Assembly: GCA_017893485.1 (NCBI GenBank)
Contig: CM030359.1
Coordinates: forward strand, 31,748,430 to 31,812,429
DNA: 64,000 nt
Direction: 5' to 3'
Source of the DNA: Hemerocallis citrina
Lineage: Eukaryota; Streptophyta; Magnoliopsida; Asparagales; Asphodelaceae
Below, one piece after another: positions 23,441 through 33,841 of the stretch (the stretch's first letter is position 1; each line of letters begins with the position of its first letter). Made by a program: the position numbers and the translations under genes. The notes beneath the pieces are model-generated. The model saw nothing but the letters and a program-made list of their open reading frames with translations, was not told the DNA's origin and did no database searches.

Positions 23441-23599
23441 CTCCAACCTTTCGCCAAATTCCTCATAACACTTGCCGCGTTCGACACACCGTTCGCCACG
23501 TTCGGCACACTGTTCGGCGAGTTCGCCATTCTGTTCACCCAAATTATCGCACAGACGCATTTCCGAACTGAAAAGGGGGAGTGCCCCTCATCTCCTGGC

Positions 23600-24163
23600 C
23601 GTTCGATCACCCAGAATCCCTCGCTGCTGCATGATCAAGGCCTCAGGATCGGCCACGTCATCCAGGGGCTAATCCACCGTCAGATCATCCAGATCTTCGC
23701 GCCTAAGGCTGATGGACGATCCAGATTGTGCCACATCATAAATAGGTGATTAAAATTATTTTTTCTAATTATTAATTTGAATTATTTATTTAAAAATTGC
23801 GAAAAATGACTAAAAATTCGGGAAAGTTAAATAAAGATTCTAAAAAATAATTATAAATTTGGGGGAATATTTTTGAGCCCCTGGGTAAATAATTGTTAGT
23901 TGGAATAGTTAATTAGTGCTCCTGAAAAATAAATTATCGCTTCACAAAATTGAATAAATTGTTCGAAAAAATAATTAAAAAATCGAGAAAAATTACCAAA
24001 AATTCAGAAGGGCCTAAGAGCAAACTTGAGTACACTGCTAGCTCAGAAAAGCACCGTCACCCCTCAAACGAGAGTTGAACGCCCTTTGAGAACTCCGATA
24101 AAATCCTATACGCCATTAAAACAACAAAATTACTCCCCAAAGGCTGTAACACAGTCTATGGGA
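23600..24163 (+). other. AT-rich 3' leader region of Tat element 1
   Basis: Non-coding. It contains 'gggggaatatttttgagcccctgg' and poly-AT blocks that reappear inverted in the other Tat element around 31990-32160, so this is conserved element sequence before the PPT. Confidence 0.5.
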
Positions 24164-24175
24164 GTGGGGGGCTCG
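24164..24175 (+). other. Polypurine tract
   Basis: GTGGGGGGCTCG directly abuts the LTR start TGATATGGCT. It serves as plus-strand primer in reverse transcription. The same tract, inverted, lies at 31766-31778. Confidence 0.75.
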
Positions 24176-24757
24176 TGATATGGCTGAAAATGGGGTTAAA
24201 TCGGAACCGTTCAAAGTGGGCACAGATCTTAAAGTTACAAGGCCAAGATGGTAATTTCACCTGCAGACGGGTTCAAATTGGGAACCGAGTCTCTCCTCTT
24301 GGGTCCGCTAACCCATGAACGAGTCTGGGTCTGTTCAGCCGAGAACGGGTCTCAACCCGTTAGGGACCAGTTCAACAGGATAGGAAGAAATCCGGGCTTG
24401 TCCTTATCCTAAGGAGGTGGTTATAACCACCCCTATCCAGCCACACCGGAAAGTAGGGATTCACTCTGATCCTGAAACAGATCTCCATGGCAACTATAAA
24501 TACCCCCTACCTCCTACTGTCACAGGTGTTCACTCTTTGTCTACTCAAGCTCTTTCCCTTTACTTTTTCTGGTATTGACAAGAGCGTCGGAGGGTTCGTC
24601 GCCGGGATCTATCCCGGTGTTTCGAACGGTTGTGCAGGTCCACGGGAGCACCCAGGAGTCAACTAGTCAATAAGGAAGAAGTCAGATTCAACTGGTTTGA
24701 GTCCCTACGAACCTACAAAATCTATCTATTGCCCACACACCAGATTCAGTGGCAACA
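24176..24757 (+). repeat. 3' LTR of Tat element 1
   Basis: It starts TGATATGGCT and ends AGTGGCAACA, 582 bp, alignable along its length to the inverted LTRs at 31177-31765 and 47021-47610. Contains 'ctataaatacccc' (about 24495) as a TATA box. The matching 5' LTR has been lost. Confidence 0.8.
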
Positions 24758-25829
24758 CTCGGATTCACAAGGAGGAAAAATATAAAGTTTGAATGGTAGA
24801 GAATAGAATATTTCAGTCATTTTTCATCAAGTTCATTTAAAAAAATTGAGAATTCTCTATCGTTTTGAGTTTTTTTTAACTATAAGGGTAATCAAGAGAA
24901 GTAGCATATATTGTTGGGGATAAATATGAAAATACATATTTGTGAGGGGAATACATGATATTCAAGTATTGTTAGGGACATACATGTCAAAAACCCAAAA
25001 TTTTATATGATAGTCAAGATTTGGTTCATTCTTAATATCGAAAGAGAGCAGAAAAAAAAACAGCACATTTATCTATTTGCAAAACAACCAAATAATTATA
25101 AAGAAAAGAATATTTCATATTTGTAAAATCTATTTCCACCAAAAGTGGAATGAATATTTTATAAAGAAAAGAAATCACACATGAAATATCCCGATTTTTT
25201 TTTTTTTATAATGCGGATAGAATCCTACGATTCCAGCCCAATCAATAGATAAAAATGAGGTTACAACGAGAAAGGTAAATTTACAAAGTGTAAACACTCG
25301 GAGCACTAAACAACAACTACAAAACAACTACAAAGAGCAACAGAAGCAATTGAGAAATATTCCGAACTTAGAAAAATTTAAGAATTAATTGAGCTCTGAG
25401 GCCACACATCTCTTGGAAGAATAAAATAATTGAAAAAAAGGGAAATGTCATCATTTATATGAATAGGCAAAAGAAGAGGAAAAAATCCTCTAAAATAGAA
25501 GGTGGAAAAAAAGGCAAAAAGCTGGAAGGAAAAAGGAAAAGAAAAATATTTCCAGAAACAAATTTTTCCTGTGGTACGGAACTTTAGATAAACAAAATGT
25601 AAACACTTGTGTTTTTCAATATAAGATCTTACATTTTCATAAATCATTATTACATCAAGCTTGTTTTTGTATTTAATTTAGTATCAGCTATTTACTATTG
25701 TTTGAACGTGGTGTTGATTAATTATGAATTTGACAATTTTATGTCAAAGTATCTTTAATATTAATATTATAATTGTTCGTTCATATTTATTTTTAACACG
25801 TGAATTTCACTTGTGCTTTCACTGGTAAA
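24758..25829. other. Intergenic, AT-rich, no gene seen
   Basis: No coding signal or recognisable element. The minus-strand frame at 25378-25647 is Phe/Leu-rich low-complexity translation. Confidence 0.6.
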
Positions 25830-26014
25830 TCTCTAATATTATAATGGGAGAAGGTCTTAGTGTCATTTGTAAATATTTTATCATTCTACCAACACGTATA
25901 ACACACGTGCATAACTATTATAAAGGATGTCCTAGGTTCAAATCAAGACCATCTAAATTTTTATTTTAAAAAATTATATTTATTAAAACGTGCATCGCAC
26001 GTGTAAACTACTAG
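25830..26014 (+). mobile_element. 185-bp non-autonomous Helitron
   Basis: It starts TCTCTAATATTATAATGGG after host A, has an ACGTGC-ATC-GCACGT hairpin, and ends CTAG before host T about 10 bases later: the full Helitron terminal pattern. Best-preserved member of the family in this window. Confidence 0.82.
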
Positions 26015-26530
26015 TACAAAATAATGACACTTTTGTTCCTCGACAAAGCCTTACACTCTGGACCTTATTTTATATAATTCTGATATGGAAAGAAGAGATA
26101 TTGCTCATATATATGGTTCTGTATTAAATTGCTAAGAGAAATAAATTATCACCAACTTGAATCCAAAATTATAAAATAGGAGGTTGTATCTACTAATTTT
26201 GCTAAATAGTTGGTGATATCTCTACTCTCGTTGTAACACTGTCTCTCGGCTAAAATATTGAAAACCCAGTATCAGCTGCAACATGGAAACTTGAAATATT
26301 GCTTGATATGAACAACTTTTAAGTATTCAACCTTTTCCATTATTAGTATTCACATCCAGAATCTCATGTACATGGTAAACTGAAACTAGCTAGAAAAGAC
26401 CAGGATTCAATGAGCGTTGGACTGGTTCTGCCGTTACATTGAAGGCATTCAAATCACCGAGAAACCTGGAGTAGATTCCCTGTCCAAAACCCAGATTTTT
26501 TTATTTTTATTTTTATTTTTTTTTGATGGA
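26015..26530. other. Intergenic, no gene seen
   Basis: AT-rich sequence without an ORF. A 24-bp block at 26428-26451 nearly repeats one inside the neighbouring solo LTR (27149-27172). Confidence 0.5.
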
Positions 26531-26535
26531 AAAGT

Positions 26536-27648
26536 TGTTAGAAAATGGGTATTTTAAACACCATTATCAGTTTTTGAGCAATTTTTAAAGTAAGATCCTC
26601 AATGAATTATTGAGAGATCTTGATTGATTTGTATTCTCCTTCGTGAGTAGATCAAAATCGTATATTAATTTGCTAAAAACGGTTAAGGGGTGAATGAGAA
26701 ATTGTCTCTCAAAGTGAGACGTTTTCATTCTTAAAAATGGATTGAGGGGACATAGTCCCACATCGGAAAAATCAAAAGAATTAGAAGAGGATACATAGTA
26801 ACCTTCTTCTGAGTATTGTAAGATAGTTAGAAGAGAGGCTCTCTTTTGCGGGCGCATGAGGGTGCAAATCTCGGACCGGATTACATGCGACATGTGTGCA
26901 CCCGTTACGTCCTACGGACACGAATACCGGACCGATATAACCTCACCCCATGCATAGCCACATTTTGCTGCAGTTTTGATTTTTTTCTTTGTAAACGGCT
27001 ATTATGAATGCAGAAACGGTTTTATCTGCCATTTTAATTTTGCGTGCCATTACATTATATGCATTCAATTGACTGTCTACAGTTACACTGTGGCATTCAG
27101 GGCATTGACTGCTGTCTGCCGTTACAGTGCACACATTCAATACATTGACTGCCGTTACACTGAAGGCATTCATAGCCTTGTCTGCCATTACAGTTTTTGA
27201 CCCTGGCCCTATAAATAGAGGTCTCCCCTCTCACTTCCTTCCATGCACAAGAATCATCTTATTTCTTCCTCTATTTTAGTTTTACTTTATTCCGTTCCTC
27301 GGTCCTGCTGTTTGGGTAAGTCGGTCATAGGATTCTCACGCTGATAGTCAGTTCGAGAGTGTTACGTGGTGCCTACGTGAACGTTCTAGTCGTTGCATCC
27401 TGGGAGACAGACGCCTTCGCACAATCCAGCAACCGGAAGAGACGAAATATGTTTTAAGGAAATTATGTGATACACAAGCCTCGACTACTCTACCTTGTTA
27501 CATATCAATTGCTTTGTTTGTAAGTTGTTATTTATTTATTTCTTATTTTCTTGTTGGATTTTCTTCATCTCCTATTCTCTTCTCTGTTTTTCTGTGACTC
27601 TCAATCAATTGAGTTTATTGTAAAAAGTTTATAAACATTTGCATAACA
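26536..27648 (+). mobile_element. 1.1-kb solo LTR (copia-like)
   Basis: It starts TGTTAGAAAATGGG and ends TTGCATAACA, with target duplication AAAGT (26531-26535, 27649-27653). Contains GTCCCACATCGG at 26755, TATAAATA at 27210, and a 'gcctacgtgaacgttctagtcgttgcatcctgggag' stretch after the TATA that I associate with copia-type LTRs. Orientation follows the TATA and leader. No PBS or internal region follows. Confidence 0.78.
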
Positions 27649-27653
27649 AAAGT

Positions 27654-28090
27654 CTTGGTTCGAACCAAGATGCTGGATTCAGGCCGCCACTCAATTACCC
27701 ACCTCACCCAATATCAATCAGGACATTGCCTGTTGGTTCCAAAACCCAAAATTGAACGTACACAAAGGGAAGAAACATTTTTAATGGGGATCTGTACATG
27801 CTATATCGAACATGCACAATTCACTCCATGTATGATCAAAATTTGATGCTTGAAGTAAAACATTAACTCTACCGGTGCTAGTAGAGCTTGATGTGAATAC
27901 CCTTCTGAAAATTTATGTTTTTGGATTATTGGGTCACTGTCTAAGGTTTTTAATTGCTGAACCCGACTCGACCAAGTTGAACCAACCCAAACTTGGCCCA
28001 ACCCGGTCCAATGAACCGGACGAACCGAACCATACCTGAACTGCATCTTTCTTTTTCCTTTTTTTTTAAATTATTTGGGTGGGTGGGGGT
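27654..28090. other. Remnant region with CCGG-type repeat
   Basis: 27955-28045 is a degenerate 'aacccgactcgacc/aacccggtcc' stretch like the arms of the hAT MITE at 2359-2837, probably a MITE fragment. The rest is unassigned. The true 5' end and LTR of the following copia element were not found. Confidence 0.4.
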
Positions 28091-31000
28091 AGTTTGATTT
28101 TGGATTCAAGCATGGCTTCTACCTCTACTTCTTTCCTTTGCCTATCCACTCCACACCTACAACACCTGAAAAATAATCGGGACCCGAAAATTATTAGACT
28201 TGGTCTATCCACATGCTTGTGCTTCTACAAGCTCATGTTCTTGCTCATCATCTTACGGAAAACCCGCCATACATGACACCTCCTACCTCTACTTCAGACT
28301 CACTATTGCCTCTTCTGCTACATTCACTCAACCTCTTAAGGAGTGGAAGGCTCTATATTCCCGAGTACATGGCATCCTTTGTTATTTCACAAAGGTCTCC
28401 ATCTGTCGTCAAATTGCTCTCCTTTCGACTGCAAAGGCTATTTGAACACATCTTAAAGATACTTATGAACGATCTAGTCATACGCGTAAGTATGCCTCGA
28501 ATCAAGAACTTGCTGCCACTACTAAGGGTGATCAATCTGTATCGAATTTCTTTGCTTCTCTTAAGAATTTGTGGCAACAACTTGATGCACTTGAGGAGCC
28601 CTGTAAGAAGACAAAGTGTGTCGCGTCACGTAATCGAAAATGTATTTATCAGTTTTTGATGAGGCTTTGTCCCGAGTTCACAGTTGTTCGAAGTCAGCCT
28701 ATGTCTCTTGAGTAAGTTCCTACCTTGGAATAGGTCAAATCCACTGTGTTAGCCGAGGAGACCAATCTGCGGACCACTACTCTTCTTCTTGTGCCATAGT
28801 CGACTCATTTTGTTTTTGGCTATTACACACACTGCTCTGCCACAACCACCTTTGCAGCATAGCCCGTCGTCATCTGCTTCATCTTCTTTTTATCTGATGA
28901 GGCCAAAGAAACAATGTAACTTTTGTCACAAGTTTGGGCACACCGTAAACCAGTGTCACAAGTGTCTGCGTTCGACTCAGAATCCTCTTGTAGCTGCTCC
29001 TATTGAGACTTCTAGTGCTTATTCCCCAAACCAGCTCACTCAGCTCATATCTCAACAGCTCGGTAATCAGCCCCATCAGATGGGCATCACTGCACCTAGT
29101 GTCTCTTCTCCTTATGTTGCTCCATCTCATCCGCTACAAAGCATGAGGGCCATTACTTCTCGCTCGTCCTCGCAGCCTCCATGCTTGCTTGATTCAGGTG
29201 CTTCCTATCACATGACCTCTGATGCTTCTATTCTCCATAATTGTTTCTCTCTCTTTATGTTTTAATTCTGTGTGTACTGCCTATGGAGATCTCCTCCATA
29301 TTTGCCAACAAGGAGATTTTCATCTCCAATGTTTTATCTTCCCTCGGTCCTTCAAGTTCCTAATTTATCTATGAACCTCTATTGGACAACTTGTTGATCA
29401 CAATTGCACCATTACATTTGACTCTTCTTCTTGTCTCATATAAGATCGCAGGACGGGGGCACTAGTTGGGGTTGGTCATAGGCATAATGGTACCTATGTC
29501 ATGGATCACTTGCACATCCCAATTTCTAAATCCTTAAGTTCTATTATTCCTAACATGAGTATTTGACATCATCGTTTAGGCCATCCTTGTTCTTCCATAT
29601 TATCCTCTTTATTTTAGTTAGGTGTCTTAGGTAGTAAGTCTAAGCATTGTACACTCAACCTTAATGACTGTTGGGTTGTCATCTTGGTAAACAAACTCAT
29701 TTATCTTACCCTTTGAGTAATATTTGTAGTTCTTCTTTGATTGAGCTTGTGCATTCTGATGTTGAGGGCCTTCTCCTTATGTATCCAAACCAGACTACAA
29801 ATATTATGTTATTTTGATTAAAGACTACTCTCATTATATATGGATCTATTTCATGCACTCTCGCAGTCAATTTTTTAATATTTACAAAACTTTTGTCATA
29901 ATGATTTCTACACAGTATAATCTTAAGATAAAAACATTTTGGTCTGACTTTGGTGGAGAATATATGTCTACTGAGTTTATAAATTTCCTAACCACTCAAG
30001 GAACATTTCCTCAATTGTCTTGTTCTGGTTCTCATGCTCAAAATGGACTATATGTCTACGGGTGGAGAATATATGTCTACTGAGTTTAGAAATTCCTAAT
30101 TAACCACTCAAGGAACATTTCCTTAATTGTCTTGTCCTGATTCTCATGCTCAAAATGGAACCTCCAAAAGAAAACATAGGCATATCATTGAAACCACTAG
30201 GGGCTTGATTCTTTTTGCCTCTATTCCTCCTCAGTTTTGGGTTAAAGCTGCTTTTACTGCTGTCTACTTAATCAATAATCTAGTCTTCTACTGTCAATAG
30301 TGGTGATACTCCTTTCTCTTGACTAAAGGGCAAACCACCATCGTATAACCACATTCAGAGTTTTTATTGTGTTTGTAATATATTCCTTCAGTCTCGTGAA
30401 CATACCAAATTACCCGAACAATATGTTGAGTGTGTATTCATTGTTTATGATCCTGAACGAAATGGCTATCATTGCTATGATCCCAAAGCAGAATGACTTT
30501 GTGTGTCTCGTGATGTTCACTTTGTAGAAAATCGATTCTAGTTCGGTAAAATTGACTCTTCTACATTTGATCATCATTCTTTGGGTTTTCTATATCTTTC
30601 TTCCACCTTCCTTGATTCATTTTCTATGATTCTAGCACTGCCTCCTATCATACCTAAACCTACATAAGAGTCATCCTCCCTTGTGTCTCGTCCTCAACCA
30701 TCTCCTTCATTGCATGTTACTCATCATACACGTCCAATAACACAAGTCCCATCAGTACCTTCATCAGCTCCTACAGTGCCTCCACCTGTTGATCTGCCTG
30801 AGTCTCGTTATCCTTTAAGGTCCCACTGTCCTCTTCGGCTTACCTACCCATCCCCAGGCAAACCGGAGCCTGCTGCTTTCCTTGTTGTTATTCATTCTCA
30901 AATTGAACCTCAAAACTTCAAAGAAGTATCACATGTTCCTATTTGGCAACAGGCTATGACAGATGAGTTAGATTCCTTAAGCAGAACAGACACCTGGTAA

Positions 31001-31176
31001 TTTGTTTCATCTCCTTCAGGAGTACGACCGATTACATGCAAATCGGTGCATAAGATCAAAACCTGGTCTGATGGCACTATTGAAAGCTATAAGGCTCGTC
31101 TTTTTGCACGATGTTTTCAACAAGAATATAAGATTGATTATCAGGAGACTTTTGCTCCAGTTGTGCACATGACCAC
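28091..31176 (+). pseudogene. Ty1/copia element, 5' part: gag, protease region, integrase, start of RT
   Basis: Heavily broken frames. Gag region includes WKALYSRVHGILCYF (28345-28395) and a CCHC knuckle CNFCHKFGHTVNQC (28916-28957). A protease-like LLDSGASYHMTSDA follows at 29187-29228. Integrase shows FWSDFGGEYMSTEF (29938-29979). Then a proline-rich linker (30683-30830) and the RT start YQETFAPVVHMTT. The sequence breaks off at 31176 where the Tat element inserted and resumes at 47611. A stretch of about 113 bp in integrase is tandemly repeated (from about 29947 and 30060). Old and inactive. Confidence 0.75.
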
Positions 31177-31765
31177 TGTTACCGCTGATTCTGGTGTGGA
31201 GGTAAACAGATGAGATTTGTGAGTTCGTAGGAAACCTGAATAGCGGATCCAAACCTTCTGATTCCTTCCGCTACCTGCAAGGAAGTGAGATATACCGGGG
31301 TTGATTCCGGTGACGCACCCTCCAACGCTCTTGTCAGTAACCAGTGATGATTAAGGAAGAGCTTAAGGTGGAAAAAGAGTGATTACCTGGTCACAGTGGT
31401 AGGGGAGAGGTATTTATAGTCGCCATGGGAGTGATTAGGGACCTGATTTCCTGTGTAACTGTCAGGAGAAAAATCCTCCCAATCTGTTTAGGAAACTGAC
31501 CTCTGATTCCCGGTGAGAGCAAATCAGACCCGTTGATTCAGTCAAATCAGTGACCCTGATTTTCCTCTTGCTGATCTGGGTTTGTCTTGGGTCGGGACCC
31601 GTACCCAGTTGGAGTGGATCCATTTGTGGGGTGTTGGATCTGTGAGAAGGAGACCCAGTACCCGTTTCGGACCCATTTGTATGTGAAATTACCATTTTAC
31701 CCCTGAGCTTCAAGATTCGTGCCAATCTGGACGGTTCCGATTTAACCCCATTTTTAGCCATATCA
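31177..31765 (-). repeat. 3' LTR of Tat element 2
   Basis: On the minus strand TGATATGGCT...GGTAACA, 589 bp. Partner of 47021-47610 and similar to 24176-24757. Confidence 0.88.
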
Positions 31766-31778
31766 CGAGCCCCCCATT
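31766..31778 (-). other. Polypurine tract of Tat element 2
   Basis: Minus strand AATGGGGGGCTCG next to the 3' LTR start, matching the tract at 24164-24175. Confidence 0.75.
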
Positions 31779-32170
31779 CCTAAAGGCTGAGTGTGATCAG
31801 CCTTTGAGGAGTAGTTTAACTGTTTCAGTGGCTAGTGGAGTTGTATCGGAGTATGAATAGAGGATTTTGAATCTCGAAGTGGGTAGTAAGGTAATTTTTT
31901 GAAGCCATATGCTGTTCTGTAGCCGTATCGAGCATTTGTCGGCTTTTATCTTTTTTTCGGACTATTTATTTAATTTTGCGATGTGTTAACTAATCGTTCG
32001 GGGGCCTTAACAGTACATTCTAGGCAATAATTGTTTGTCCAGGGACTCAAAAATGTCCCCCCGAATTTCTAATTATTTTCTAGAATTTTCAATTAATTTT
32101 CCCGAATTTTTAGCAATTTTTCATAATTTTTAAATAAATAAAACGATTTAAATAAATAAAAATTGGTTTT
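31779..32170. other. AT-rich 3' region of Tat element 2
   Basis: Non-coding. Inverted counterpart of 23740-24160 in the other Tat element. Confidence 0.5.
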
Positions 32171-33500
32171 TAAATACCGATTTATGACGTGGCGCAATCT
32201 GGACCCTTGATCAATGCCGAGCGCAAATTTCTGAGTGATCAGACGATTCCTATTCCTCGGCAGGCAGTTTCTTCGTTAATAAGGGTCGGTTCCTCGGTAC
32301 CTCGGCTCGGCAGGTCGGTTCCTCGACTCGGAATCAACCGAGGTACGTGGCGTCATCTGGGCCGTTTATCTCAGCGCGGATCCCCAAAAAATACTATCTT
32401 GTCGTTTAGTGGACGTGGCAAGATCTGAGCCGTCCATCATGACGAGCGCGCTTTTTGACAAGATCCAACGGCTGATATGTGTCGGCGTGTTGTTTCGCCA
32501 TATACGAAGGTCGGTTCCTCGTCCCCTCGGCTCGGCCGGGTATCTTGTCAGATACGAGGGTCGGTTCCTTACCCCCTCGGTTCGGCAGGGTCGGTTCCAC
32601 GTCCCCTCGGTTCGGCAGGATGTTTCGCCATATACGAGGGTCGGTTCCTCGTCCCCTCGGTTCGGAATTTGCAGAGGTACGTGGCGAAATCTGGGCCGTC
32701 CATCATGACGAGCGTGCTTTTCGACAAGATCCAACGGCGGAGGATGGTCGGTGGGTTTTTTCGCCGTATACGAGGGTCGGTTACTCATCCCCTCGGCTCG
32801 GTATATGTAGCTCGGAATCAGCCGAAGTACGTGGCATGATCCTGAGCGTCCATCTCAGTGCGGATCCCCAAAAAACACTATCTTGTCATTTAGTGGACGT
32901 GGCGAGATCTGGACTGTCTATCATGACGAGCGCGCTTTTTGACAAGATCCAATGGTTGAGGTAGGTCAGCGAGTTTTTTCACCATATACGAGGGTCGGTT
33001 CCTCGTCCTCTCGGCTCAGAAGCTCAGTGCCGTTGGCCGAGGCACTGAGTTGGAGATTTTGAAGAATGTCTTTGATGGGTTGCTATCTTCCGAGCCGAGT
33101 AGCTAGGCTGCTTGGCCAAGCTGTTCGGTAGCTCGGTTAAGCAGGCCGGTGGCAGGCAGTTCGGAAGGTGCACGTGGTCAGATCTGGTGCATCCATCATG
33201 GTGCGAATCACGAGGATGGGGTTCAGATCACGAGAAAACGTTATCTTGTCGTTTTGTGGGCGTGGCGCAATCTGAACCGTCCATCGAATTCTGACACGAA
33301 TTATGGAGAGATCCGACGGTAATTTCGCCTCGGAAGGATTTTTCTCCATATACGAGGGTCGGTTCCTCGTCCTCTCGGCTCGGAAGCTCGGTGCCGTTGG
33401 CCGAGGTGCGGAGACTTAGTGCCTTGGAGCTGTTTTGAAGAGACTCAGTGGCTCGGTTGCTCGGTCAAGCTGTTCGGTAGTTTGGTTAGGCACACCGGTG
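32171..33500. repeat. Degenerate repeats of 200-300 bp upstream of the antisense gene
   Basis: Units contain 'acgagggtcggttcctcgtc', 'ctcggctcgg' and 'gtccatcatgacgagcgcg...gacaagatccaacgg', seen near 32410-32530, 32690-32800, 32900-33020 and 33170-33400. The several overlapping short frames on both strands come from the repeats. A further copy lies beyond the antisense gene (about 37320-37545). Confidence 0.7.
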
Positions 33501-33584
33501 GCCGAGTCGTGGACTTGGTGATTTGAGGATTCTCTGTTGTTGAAACTGAAACGTCGTAACGCTCTGCTTTGGCGTTTTGGCTTC

Positions 33585-33700
33585 TTAATGGGCTTTTTAG
33601 ATTCCCAAGGCGGCCCAAACTCGCTTTTGGGGTTATAAAAGATCATTCCCCCACCCCCAAGCTCATTCTTCACTTTTCACTCTTAAGATTTCACTTTTAC
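33585..33700 (+). promoter_or_regulatory. Promoter of the antisense gene (element 2)
   Basis: TGGGCT at 33589, GGCCCAAA at 33612, TATAAAA at 33634-33640, then CCCCCACCCCC and a CT-rich leader, 200 bp before the ATG at 33842. The TGGGCY/GGCCCA motifs match plant 'site II' promoter elements. The layout is shared with the other Tat element. Confidence 0.6.
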
Positions 33701-33841
33701 TCTTTGCTCTCTGCTAGTGGTGATCTTTGCTCCAAGGCGGTTGCGCTAGCTGTCGCGTGGGCCAGGCGATTTTCAGCGAGCTCATTCTGATCGTGAACGT
33801 CACTTCAAAGGTCAGTCTACTAGCCTTAGTTTTTTTAAGAG

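Larger units (their letters stand above)
15084..24757 (+). mobile_element. 5'-truncated Tat-lineage Ty3/gypsy element
   Basis: Order on +: RT, RNase H, integrase (15084-18214), a 115-bp tandem array, a convergent antisense gene (19134-22297, minus), a 99-bp tandem array, an AT-rich tail, a polypurine tract GTGGGGGGCTCG (24164-24175) and a 3' LTR (24176-24757). 5' LTR, PBS, gag and protease are absent, because the sequence starts in mid-pol right after another element's LTR. Pol coming before a large 3' region with an antisense ORF is the known plan of Tat elements. A complete relative lies at 31177-47610. Confidence 0.85.

Noticed and set aside
22546..23571. 341-codon plus-strand frame and 240-codon minus-strand frame
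   Set aside because: Both are translations of a 99-bp tandem repeat whose length is divisible by three. There is no family similarity and equal openness on both strands.
26767..26900. A U-snRNA gene behind the GTCCCACATCGG motif
   Set aside because: No TATA at the right distance and no snRNA sequence follows. The motif lies within a solo LTR.
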